Shown here: piece after piece, positions 25,617-32,577 of the stretch
Numbering within the stretch: the stretch's first letter is position 1
How the letters are laid out: the number at the start of each line of letters is the position of its first letter
NCBI GenBank assembly: GCA_964511945.1
Contig: CAZEHO010000021.1
Coordinates: 1-50,038 of the forward strand
Source: CAZEHO01 sp964511945
GTDB lineage: Bacteria > Actinomycetota > Acidimicrobiia > Spongiisociales > UBA11373
Length of the DNA stretch: 50,038 bases
Reading direction: 5' to 3'
Program-made: the position numbers and the translations under genes
Notes under the pieces: model-generated
What the model was told of the DNA's origin: nothing
Database searches by the model: none
The model's input: only the letters and a program-made list of their open reading frames with translations

Positions 25617-26765
25617 ATGCGTCGCAATCCCGTCCTCGAAGCGCTCGGCAGCTATCCGATTGCCGATCTGCAGGAGCGAGCCCGGGCGATGCGGGAGACA
25701 GGCGAGCAGGTCATCGACTTCTCGATCGGGGATCCGCGCGAACCCACCCCGTCGTTCATTCCCGACATCCTGCGCAACGCCCTTCCGGTGGTCTCTCAAT
25801 ACCCGACGGTTCCGGGCCTCGCCGCGCTGCGCGAGTCCGTCGCCGGATACGTCGATCGCCGGTTTGGTGCGTCCGTCGATCCATCGACACAGATCCTTCC
25901 GACGTCGGGCTCCAAGGAGGCGGTGTTCACGACTCCGCTGGCATTCGTCGATCGAAATGCCACCGACGCTGTGGCGTTCGGCACACCGGGCTACCCGATC
26001 TACGAGCGAGGTGCCCGCTTCGCCGGTGCGGAAGCCGTCGGGATCCGTCTCAGCGGCGACTTCGTGCTGCGCGCCGCGGACATTCCCGGGGAAGTGTGGG
26101 AGCGGCTCCGCATGCTGTGGATCTGTTCTCCGCACAACCCAACAGGTGCGGTCACACTGCGAGAGGATCTGCTGGAACTGGTCGACGCCTGCCGCCGCCA
26201 CGACGTCCTGCTGTGTGCCGACGAGTGCTACACCGATGTGTACGAAGGCGAACCACCTCCATCGGTCCTGTCGGTGGCCGGCTCCGGGGCGTCCGGCGTG
26301 CTCAGCCTGCTGAGCCTTTCGAAACGATCTGGAATGACCGGGTATCGCAGCGGCGCGATCGTCGGTGATCCTTCGGCGATCGCAGCACTGCGACAGTTCC
26401 GGGCCTCCGTCGGGGTGGCCCCCGCCGAGTTCGTGCAAACCGCAGCGGCTGCCGCATGGGACGACGACGGTCACGCCGCCGAGCGGAGGGATATTTTCCG
26501 CGCCAAACGGGATGTGCTGCGGGCGGCCTTCGATGAGCTCGGTTTCGAGATCGTCGGATCCGAGGCCGGAATCTACATTTGGGTCCGGGTCGGTGATGAT
26601 CTGGCAGCGGCCGCCGCGCTGCTCGATGGCGGTGTTGTGGTGTCGCCGGGGCGGGCGTTTGGGCCCGGCGGCGAAGGGTTCCTGAGGTTGGCACTCGTGC
26701 CGACCGTCGAAGAGTGTCGGCAAGCCGTGGAGGTAGTGCAGGCGTGTCTGCGCAACGTGAACTGA
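25617..26765 (+). CDS. dapC: Succinyldiaminopimelate aminotransferase
   Basis: A 382-residue fold-type I aminotransferase. IDFSIGDPREPTP opens the protein, CSPHNPTGAV is the cofactor loop, and SLSKRSGMTGYRSG contains the PLP lysine and the following Arg. The family match and its position directly before dapD and dapE identify it as the enzyme converting N-succinyl-2-amino-6-ketopimelate to N-succinyl-LL-DAP. It overlaps dapD by 22 nt. The pathway gives lysine and meso-DAP for peptidoglycan. The open frame upstream to 25524 is rejected because ATG 25617 carries the leaderless promoter. Confidence 0.92.
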   Translation: MRRNPVLEALGSYPIADLQERARAMRETGEQVIDFSIGDPREPTPSFIPDILRNALPVVSQYPTVPGLAALRESVAGYVDRRFGASVDPSTQILPTSGSKEAVFTTPLAFVDRNATDAVAFGTPGYPIYERGARFAGAEAVGIRLSGDFVLRAADIPGEVWERLRMLWICSPHNPTGAVTLREDLLELVDACRRHDVLLCADECYTDVYEGEPPPSVLSVAGSGASGVLSLLSLSKRSGMTGYRSGAIVGDPSAIAALRQFRASVGVAPAEFVQTAAAAAWDDDGHAAERRDIFRAKRDVLRAAFDELGFEIVGSEAGIYIWVRVGDDLAAAAALLDGGVVVSPGRAFGPGGEGFLRLALVPTVEECRQAVEVVQACLRNVN

Positions 26766-27553
26766 TCAATCGGGCATATGACGACCACAGCCTGCTGGCC
26801 GATGCCCGCGGAGCGGTGGAAGAGACCATCGCTGCGCTCGACTCCGGTGCGGTCCGGGTTGCCGAACCGCGCGATGGGGAATGGGTGGTCAACGAGTGGG
26901 TGAAGCGGGCAATCATGCTCTACTTCCGGCTGCAGGGTCTCGAAACGATGGAGGCGGGTCCCTTCGAGTACCACGACAAGATCCCAACAAAGGCCGACCT
27001 CGCCGGCGCCGGGGTCCGGGTGGTACCACCCGGCACCGTGCGCTACGGGGCGTTCTGCGAACCGGGCGTGGTGGTGATGCCCGGTTACGTGAACATCGGA
27101 GCCCGGGTGGGTGCCGGAACGATGGTCGACACCTGGGCGACGGTCGGGTCATGCGCCCAGGTGGGAAGCGACGTGCACCTGTCCGGTGGTGTCGGTATCG
27201 GGGGAGTGCTCGAACCACCGGCGGCTCGCCCCGTCATCATCGAGGACGGCGCCTTCATCGGCAGCCGATGCATCCTGGTCGAAGGGGTCATCATCGGTGC
27301 CGGCGCGGTGCTGGGCGCAAACACCGTCATCACCTCGTCGACCCGCATCATCGACGTGACCGGAGAGGAACCGGTGGAGTACTCGGGAACCATCCCACCT
27401 CGATCGGTGGTGATCCCGGGGACGCGTCCCAAGGCGTTCCCGGCAGGTGAGTACCACGTGCCGTGTGCCCTCATCATCGGGCAGCGGTCCGATGCCACCG
27501 ACCGCAAGACCTCGCTCAACGATGCACTCCGGGTTTTTGAGGTGCCGGTATGA
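26744..27553 (+). CDS. dapD: Tetrahydrodipicolinate N-succinyltransferase, E. coli type
   Basis: DapD succinylates tetrahydrodipicolinate. The 269-residue protein has an N-terminal helical domain (LDSGAVRVAEPRDGEWVVNEW). A left-handed beta-helix of hexapeptide repeats follows, with YVNIGARVGAGTMVDTWA and VHLSGGVGIGGVLEP. These segments match the E. coli DapD type closely. The longer actinobacterial DapD of mycobacteria is a different subfamily. GTG 26744 follows GGAGGT at 26730-26735 and lies within dapC. It overlaps dapE by 4 nt. Confidence 0.94.
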   Translation: MSAQRELINRAYDDHSLLADARGAVEETIAALDSGAVRVAEPRDGEWVVNEWVKRAIMLYFRLQGLETMEAGPFEYHDKIPTKADLAGAGVRVVPPGTVRYGAFCEPGVVVMPGYVNIGARVGAGTMVDTWATVGSCAQVGSDVHLSGGVGIGGVLEPPAARPVIIEDGAFIGSRCILVEGVIIGAGAVLGANTVITSSTRIIDVTGEEPVEYSGTIPPRSVVIPGTRPKAFPAGEYHVPCALIIGQRSDATDRKTSLNDALRVFEVPV

Positions 27554-28599
27554 GCCTGGTCGAGAATCTCACCTGGCTCATCGATACGCCGTCGGTGACC
27601 GGAGAGGAGCAGGCGCTGTGCACCGCCGTGGCCAGGCGGCTGTCGCCGCGGTACGGAGCCGACGCCATCACCCGGATCGGAAACGCGCTCGTGGTGGGCA
27701 TGCCGGATGGGCGCCCCCAGATCACGCTCTACGGACACCTTGACACGGTCCCCGAGCAGGGCAATCTTCCGGCCCGGATCGCCGACGGGCGGGTCCACGG
27801 CCTGGGTGCCTCCGACATGAAGTCGGGGGTGGCGGTGCAGCTTGCCCTCCTCGAGGATGAAGCGGTTCGCACCGGGCCCTACTCGGTGACCGGGGTCTTC
27901 TACGACCGTGAGGAAGGCCCCGCGCACGAGAACGGACTCGAAGACGTGCTCGACGGAGTGTCCTGGCTTGCCGACGCTGAGTTTGCGATCGTCATGGAGC
28001 CGAGCGATCTGGAGGTGCAGCTCGGCTGCCAGGGAGCGCTCAACGCCACGATCCGATTCACCGGGATCGCTGCCCACAGCGCCCGTCCCTGGCTCGGGGA
28101 GAACGCAATCACCAAGGCCGGAGCCTGGCTTGACGGGATGCACCGCAGGGAGCCCGAGCCGGTGGAGGTCGCCGGGCTCGTCTTCAAGGAACTGTTCAGC
28201 GTGACGACCGCTTCCGGAGGGCTGGCGCGCAACGTGATTCCGGCCTCCTTCGAGCTCAACCTCAACTACCGGTTCCCGCCGAACCTGACGCTCGCCGACG
28301 CTGAAGCGCGGTTGCGGTCGGTCGCAGCCGCGGCCGACGACATCGAGATCATCGACCGCGCCCCGGCGGCGCCGATTCCGGAGGGCAACCCGCACCTGGA
28401 CCACCTGTTGCGGGTCTCCGGTGCCGCCCGCACCGGGAAACAGGCATGGACCGATGTTGCCCGCCTCGCCCGGCGGGGCATTCCCGGGGTCAACTACGGA
28501 CCGGGTGAAACGCCGCTGGCACACCGTGCCGATGAGTCGGTGCCGATCGAGAACCTCGAGACCGTGTTCGGGGCGCTCAAGGCGTTCCTCACCGAGTAG
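27550..28599 (+). CDS. dapE: Succinyl-diaminopimelate desuccinylase
   Basis: A 349-residue M20-family metallopeptidase that removes succinate from N-succinyl-LL-DAP, completing the three-gene set. Metal ligands can be seen in YGHLDTVP (His), GASDMKSG (bridging Asp), YDREEGP (Glu pair), VMEPSD (Glu) and PLAHRADE (His). The insert between is the dimerisation domain. The sequence follows the Gram-positive/actinobacterial DapE pattern. ATG 27550 overlaps the dapD stop (ATGA). Confidence 0.93.
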   Translation: MSLVENLTWLIDTPSVTGEEQALCTAVARRLSPRYGADAITRIGNALVVGMPDGRPQITLYGHLDTVPEQGNLPARIADGRVHGLGASDMKSGVAVQLALLEDEAVRTGPYSVTGVFYDREEGPAHENGLEDVLDGVSWLADAEFAIVMEPSDLEVQLGCQGALNATIRFTGIAAHSARPWLGENAITKAGAWLDGMHRREPEPVEVAGLVFKELFSVTTASGGLARNVIPASFELNLNYRFPPNLTLADAEARLRSVAAAADDIEIIDRAPAAPIPEGNPHLDHLLRVSGAARTGKQAWTDVARLARRGIPGVNYGPGETPLAHRADESVPIENLETVFGALKAFLTE

Positions 28600-28634
28600 G
28601 CGGCTCCGGGGCGGGAGCGGAAACCAGCGCCGGG

Positions 28635-28640
28635 TACCAT
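28635..28640 (+). promoter_or_regulatory. -10 box of leaderless gatCAB operon (TACCAT)
   Basis: TACCAT is followed by 8 nt and GTG 28649. Confidence 0.5.
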
Positions 28641-28648
28641 CCCTCTCC

Positions 28649-28939
28649 GTGCCCATCGACATCGATATCGCCAAGGTCGCACGTCTGGCCCGGATCGGCC
28701 TGGACCCGGAGGAGCTCGAGCGCTACGGATCGCAGCTCGGCGTGATTCTCGAGCATGCCGCTCGGATCCAAGCGCTGGAACTCGACGGTGTGCCTCCTAC
28801 AGCCCATCCGCTCCCGATGGTCAATGCCCACCGCCCCGATGAGGTTCGTCCGAGCCTCGATCGGGAGGAGGTTCTCGACCAGGCGCCCCAGCGGGAAGGT
28901 TCGTACTTCCGGGTTCCGCCGTTCCTGGAGGAGGCGTGA
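28649..28939 (+). CDS. gatC: Asp-tRNA(Asn)/Glu-tRNA(Gln) amidotransferase subunit C
   Basis: A 96-residue GatC that wraps between and stabilises GatA and GatB. It shows the family's VARLARIGLDPEELERY helix, LPMVNAHRPDEVRPSL, and the C-terminal REGSYFRVPPFLEE. GTG 28649 is fixed by the leaderless promoter and by the family N-terminus. The longer open frame lies inside dapE. Its TGA overlaps the gatA start codon. Confidence 0.94.
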   Translation: MPIDIDIAKVARLARIGLDPEELERYGSQLGVILEHAARIQALELDGVPPTAHPLPMVNAHRPDEVRPSLDREEVLDQAPQREGSYFRVPPFLEEA

Positions 28940-30414
28940 TGGACCCGGCCGATCTCACCATCGCCGAAGCCGGCGCCCGGCTCCGATCCGGCGAACTGTC
29001 GTCTCGCGACCTGCTCGAGGCGGTCCGCAAGCGGGTTTCCATGACGGAAGCCCACCTCCACGCCTACCTGACGCTGGATCTCGATGGGGCATCGGCCGCA
29101 GCAGAGGCCGCCGACGATGCGTTCGCCCGGGGCGAAGATGCGGGCCCACTCCAGGGCATCCCGCTGGCACTCAAGGACAACATGGTCACCCGCGGTGTCG
29201 AGACGACCGCCGGCTCGGCCATCCTCTCGGGCTATCTGCCTCCCTATGACGGCACCGCGGTGGGGCGGCTCCGTGAGGCCGGAGCGGTGATCGTCGGCAA
29301 GACCAATCTCGATGAGTTCGCGATGGGCTCGTCGACCGAGAACTCGGCATACGGGCCGACCCGCAACCCCTGGGATACCGACAGAGTCCCCGGCGGGTCC
29401 TCGGGTGGGTCGGCAGCTGTGGTCGCCGTCGGCAGCGCCCTCGGAGCCCTCGGGTCGGACACAGGGGGCTCGATTCGCCAGCCGGCGTCGCTGTGCGGAG
29501 TGGTCGGCATGAAGCCGACCTACGGGCTGGTGAGCCGTTTCGGACTGATCGCCTTCGCCTCGTCCCTGGACCAGATCGGACCGTTGGGGCGTACCGTCGA
29601 CGACACTCTGGTCCTCTTCGAGGCGGTCGCCGGACACGATCCCCGCGACGCCACATCCTATCGCGGCGAAGTTCCGGATGTGCGGGCCACATACGGCGAT
29701 GGGGTCGAAGGGCTCCGGGTCGGGGTGATCCGCGAACTCTGGGGCGACGGCATCGACCGTGAGGTGCTCCAATCCACCCAGCTGGCGGTCGACCGGCTCG
29801 CCGACGCCGGTGCGGTGGTGACCGAACACTCGCTTCCGGCGGTCGAGCATGCGCTGAGTACCTACTACCTCATTGCCCCGGCAGAGTGCTCGGCGAACCT
29901 GGCCCGCTTCGATGGAGTCCGCTACGGCCTCCGCAACCCTGGTGACACCGTCGAGCAGATGATGGCCTCCAGCCGGCGTGACGGATTCGGGCCCGAGGTC
30001 ACCCGGCGGATCCTGCTCGGCACCTACGCACTCTCCGCCGGCTACTACGACGCGTTCTACGGCCAGGCACAGCGGGTCCGCACGCTGGTCATCGATGAGT
30101 TTCGCCGGTCCTTCGGCGACGTCGATGTGCTGGTCAGTCCCACCAGTCCCTCGACTGCGTTCGGTATCGGGGACCGCACCGCCGATCCGCTGTCGATGTA
30201 CCTGAGTGACGTCTGCACGATCCCGCTCAACCTCACCGGTGGGCCGGGGATCTCGGTCCCGGTGGGACTCGATGGAGCTGGACTGCCGATCGGCCTCCAG
30301 ATCATCGGTCCCGCACTCGGCGAGCCCATCGTCTTCCGGGTGGCGAAGGTCGTCGAGGACCTGGTGGGATTCGACGCGGCGCCGGCCCTGGCGACGTCGG
30401 AGGGGGCGGCATGA
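28939..30414 (+). CDS. gatA: Amidotransferase subunit A (glutaminase)
   Basis: GatA releases ammonia from glutamine for amidation of mischarged tRNA. The 491-residue amidase-signature protein has the full catalytic triad: Lys 79 in LKDNM, cis-Ser 154 in GGSSGGSAA, and nucleophile Ser 178 in SDTGGSIRQPAS. ATG 28939 is preceded by GGAGGAGG; a GTG one codon earlier is also possible. The ammonia passes to GatB, encoded next with a 4-nt overlap. Confidence 0.96.
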   Translation: MDPADLTIAEAGARLRSGELSSRDLLEAVRKRVSMTEAHLHAYLTLDLDGASAAAEAADDAFARGEDAGPLQGIPLALKDNMVTRGVETTAGSAILSGYLPPYDGTAVGRLREAGAVIVGKTNLDEFAMGSSTENSAYGPTRNPWDTDRVPGGSSGGSAAVVAVGSALGALGSDTGGSIRQPASLCGVVGMKPTYGLVSRFGLIAFASSLDQIGPLGRTVDDTLVLFEAVAGHDPRDATSYRGEVPDVRATYGDGVEGLRVGVIRELWGDGIDREVLQSTQLAVDRLADAGAVVTEHSLPAVEHALSTYYLIAPAECSANLARFDGVRYGLRNPGDTVEQMMASSRRDGFGPEVTRRILLGTYALSAGYYDAFYGQAQRVRTLVIDEFRRSFGDVDVLVSPTSPSTAFGIGDRTADPLSMYLSDVCTIPLNLTGGPGISVPVGLDGAGLPIGLQIIGPALGEPIVFRVAKVVEDLVGFDAAPALATSEGAA

Positions 30415-31853
30415 GTTACGAAGCCGTCATCGGGATCGAGACTCACGTCGAACTCTCCACTGTGTCCAAGATGTTCTGCGGGTGTGCGGTGGATTTCGGG
30501 GCCGAGCCCAACACCAACATCTGCCCGACCTGCCTCGGGCTGCCGGGCGCTCTTCCCGTCCCGAACGAGCGGGCGATCGAGTGGACCGTAATGCTCGGAC
30601 TGGCGCTCAATTGTGAGATTGCCCCACACTCGCTGTTCCATCGCAAGAACTACTTCTACGCCGATCTCCCGAAGAACTACCAGATCTCCCAGTACGACCT
30701 CCCACTCTGCATCGGGGGCCACCTCGATATCGAGGTCGATGGAGAACCGGCGCAGGTGGGGATCACCCGGGTCCACCTCGAGGAGGACACCGGCAAGAGC
30801 ACCCACCTCGGTGCCAGCGGCCGGATCCATGCCGCCGAGGCAGCCCTCATCGACTTCAACCGCTCCGGGGTCCCGCTGATGGAGGTGGTGACCGAGCCGG
30901 ACATCGCCTCACCCGAGGCGGCCCGGGCATATGCCGAAGAGTTGCGAGCCATCGTCCTGGCACTGGAGATCAGCGACGCCAAGCTCGAAGAGGGCAGCCT
31001 CCGCTTCGACGCCAACGTGTCGCTGCGTCCGGTTGGTTCCGAGGAACTCGGTGTCAAGGTCGAGGTCAAGAACATGAACTCGCTGCGGTCGCTGCAGCGG
31101 GCGCTGGCGTTCGAGATCGAGCGGCAGACCGACCTGCTGCAATCCGGCGGCACGATCGATCAGGAGACCCGGCACTGGGATGAGGAACGCCAGGTCACCA
31201 AGCCGGGACGCAGCAAGGAGGAGTCGTCGGACTACCGGTACTTCCAGGAGCCGGATCTGGTGCCGCTCGAGATTGACGACTCCGGGCGGGACCGCATTGC
31301 CGGGCTGCTTCCGGAACTGCCGGCGGCCCGCCGCACCAGGTACACAGCCCTCGGCGTCGACCCCACCAATGCCCGCCTCCTCGCCACCAACAACGACCTC
31401 GGGACTCTTTTCGAGTCGGCCGCGTCCGCTGGAGCCGATCCGAAGGCTGCCGCCAACTGGCTCACCGGAGAAGTGGTCGCTCAGGTGCGTCGCATGGAGA
31501 CCGACATCGGCGCGACGCCGTTGCGCGGTGAGCATCTGGCCGAGCTCACAGCCATGGTCGATGGGGCCGAACTGTCTGCCACTGCAGCCAAAGAGGTGCT
31601 CGGCGCAGTGCTGGCCGGGGAGGGCGGAGTGCGCGAGGTCGCCGAGGCCAGGGATCTCATGCAGATCTCCGATACCGGGGCGCTCGAGGCTGCGGTGGAC
31701 GCCGCCATCGCCGCCCATCCCGATGAGTTCGCCCGGCTCCAGGGCGGGGACATGAAGCTCATCGGGTTCTTCGTCGGTCAGGTGATGAAGGCGAGCGGCG
31801 GAAAGGCCGACCCGCGTCAGGTCAGCGAATTGATCCGGGGACGGGCCGGATGA
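30411..31853 (+). CDS. gatB: Amidotransferase subunit B
   Basis: GatB binds Glu-tRNA(Gln) (and Asp-tRNA(Asn) in many bacteria), phosphorylates the misacylated residue and amidates it. The 480 residues start YEAVIGIETHVEL. Four Cys of the zinc site lie in FCGCA and CPTCLGLPG. NYFYADLPKNYQISQY and RFDANVSLRP are also diagnostic, and the C-terminal YqeY-like tail domain is intact. With gltX and tRNA-Gln at the far end of the window it supplies Gln-tRNA(Gln) by the indirect route. Confidence 0.96.
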   Translation: MSYEAVIGIETHVELSTVSKMFCGCAVDFGAEPNTNICPTCLGLPGALPVPNERAIEWTVMLGLALNCEIAPHSLFHRKNYFYADLPKNYQISQYDLPLCIGGHLDIEVDGEPAQVGITRVHLEEDTGKSTHLGASGRIHAAEAALIDFNRSGVPLMEVVTEPDIASPEAARAYAEELRAIVLALEISDAKLEEGSLRFDANVSLRPVGSEELGVKVEVKNMNSLRSLQRALAFEIERQTDLLQSGGTIDQETRHWDEERQVTKPGRSKEESSDYRYFQEPDLVPLEIDDSGRDRIAGLLPELPAARRTRYTALGVDPTNARLLATNNDLGTLFESAASAGADPKAAANWLTGEVVAQVRRMETDIGATPLRGEHLAELTAMVDGAELSATAAKEVLGAVLAGEGGVREVAEARDLMQISDTGALEAAVDAAIAAHPDEFARLQGGDMKLIGFFVGQVMKASGGKADPRQVSELIRGRAG

Positions 31854-32503
31854 TCAAAGCGGTCGTCTTCGACTGCGACGGAACCCTGGTCGATTCGGAG
31901 CCCCACTCCTGGGCGGCGTGGAAGCTCGTCATGCAGCGCCACGGAGTCGCGCTCAGCGACGACCAGATCGCACAGTGCACCGGTCTCGGCTACGTCGATA
32001 CGTATGCGTTCGTTTCCGGTGTCAGCGACCGGGAGATTCCGGCTCCGGAACCGCTGCTCGAGGAGTTGCTGGCGGCACTCGGCGAGTCGTATGCCGGGGG
32101 TATCCACCGATTCGAGGACGCGGTCGGAGCCGTCGCCGACCTGGCGTTCGAGGGTATTCCACTGGCCGTGGCCTCCTCCTCGCACCGGGCCCGTCTCGAT
32201 CTCACGCTCCGATCGGCCGACCTGACCAGATACTTCGACGTCACGGTTGCCGGTGACGAAGTGTCGGGTGGGAAGCCCCGGCCCGATGTGTACCTGCGAG
32301 CGGCCGAATTGCTCGGCGTCGACCCGGCCAATTGCGTGGCGGTGGAGGATTCGGGTCCGGGCGCCCGCTCTGCGATCGCAGCCGGGATGCGGGTGATCGG
32401 CGTCGGCCGGCGACACGAAGACACCGAAGCCCTGCTCGCCGCCGGCGCCGGTGTCGTTCCGGCAATCGACGCAGCCACGATCAAGCTGGTGCTGGGGGTG
32501 TAG
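31850..32503 (+). CDS. HAD-superfamily phosphatase (beta-phosphoglucomutase-like)
   Basis: A 217-residue HAD hydrolase. Motif I is FDCDGTLVDSE with nucleophile Asp 8 and acid Asp 10. Motif II is in VASSSHRAR, motif III is the Lys in GGKPRPDVY, and motif IV is VEDSGPGARSA. The helical C1 cap is of the phosphoglycolate-phosphatase/beta-phosphoglucomutase kind; the substrate is unknown. It overlaps gatB (ATGA), so it belongs to the gat operon. Its TAG stop merges with the first unit of a heptamer repeat. Confidence 0.88.
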   Translation: MIKAVVFDCDGTLVDSEPHSWAAWKLVMQRHGVALSDDQIAQCTGLGYVDTYAFVSGVSDREIPAPEPLLEELLAALGESYAGGIHRFEDAVGAVADLAFEGIPLAVASSSHRARLDLTLRSADLTRYFDVTVAGDEVSGGKPRPDVYLRAAELLGVDPANCVAVEDSGPGARSAIAAGMRVIGVGRRHEDTEALLAAGAGVVPAIDAATIKLVLGV

Positions 32504-32533
32504 CTACGAGCTACGAGCTATGAGCTATGAGCT
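32502..32533. repeat. 7-bp tandem repeat (AGCTAYG)n at operon end
   Basis: Two AGCTACG units, two AGCTATG units and a terminal AGCT run from the stop codon of the HAD gene. The unit length equals that of the arrays at 6164-6240, but the sequence differs. AGCT is self-complementary, so the units could pair with each other. Confidence 0.85.
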
Positions 32534-32577
32534 GCGATTCCCCGTCGCCCGTCGCCTGCTCGATTCCCCGACGCGGC

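Noticed and set aside
25142..25627. Upstream start of the small membrane protein at 25618 or 25627
   Set aside because: It would overlap the divergent dapC start codon and remove the room for the dapC promoter; ATG 25555 is preferred.
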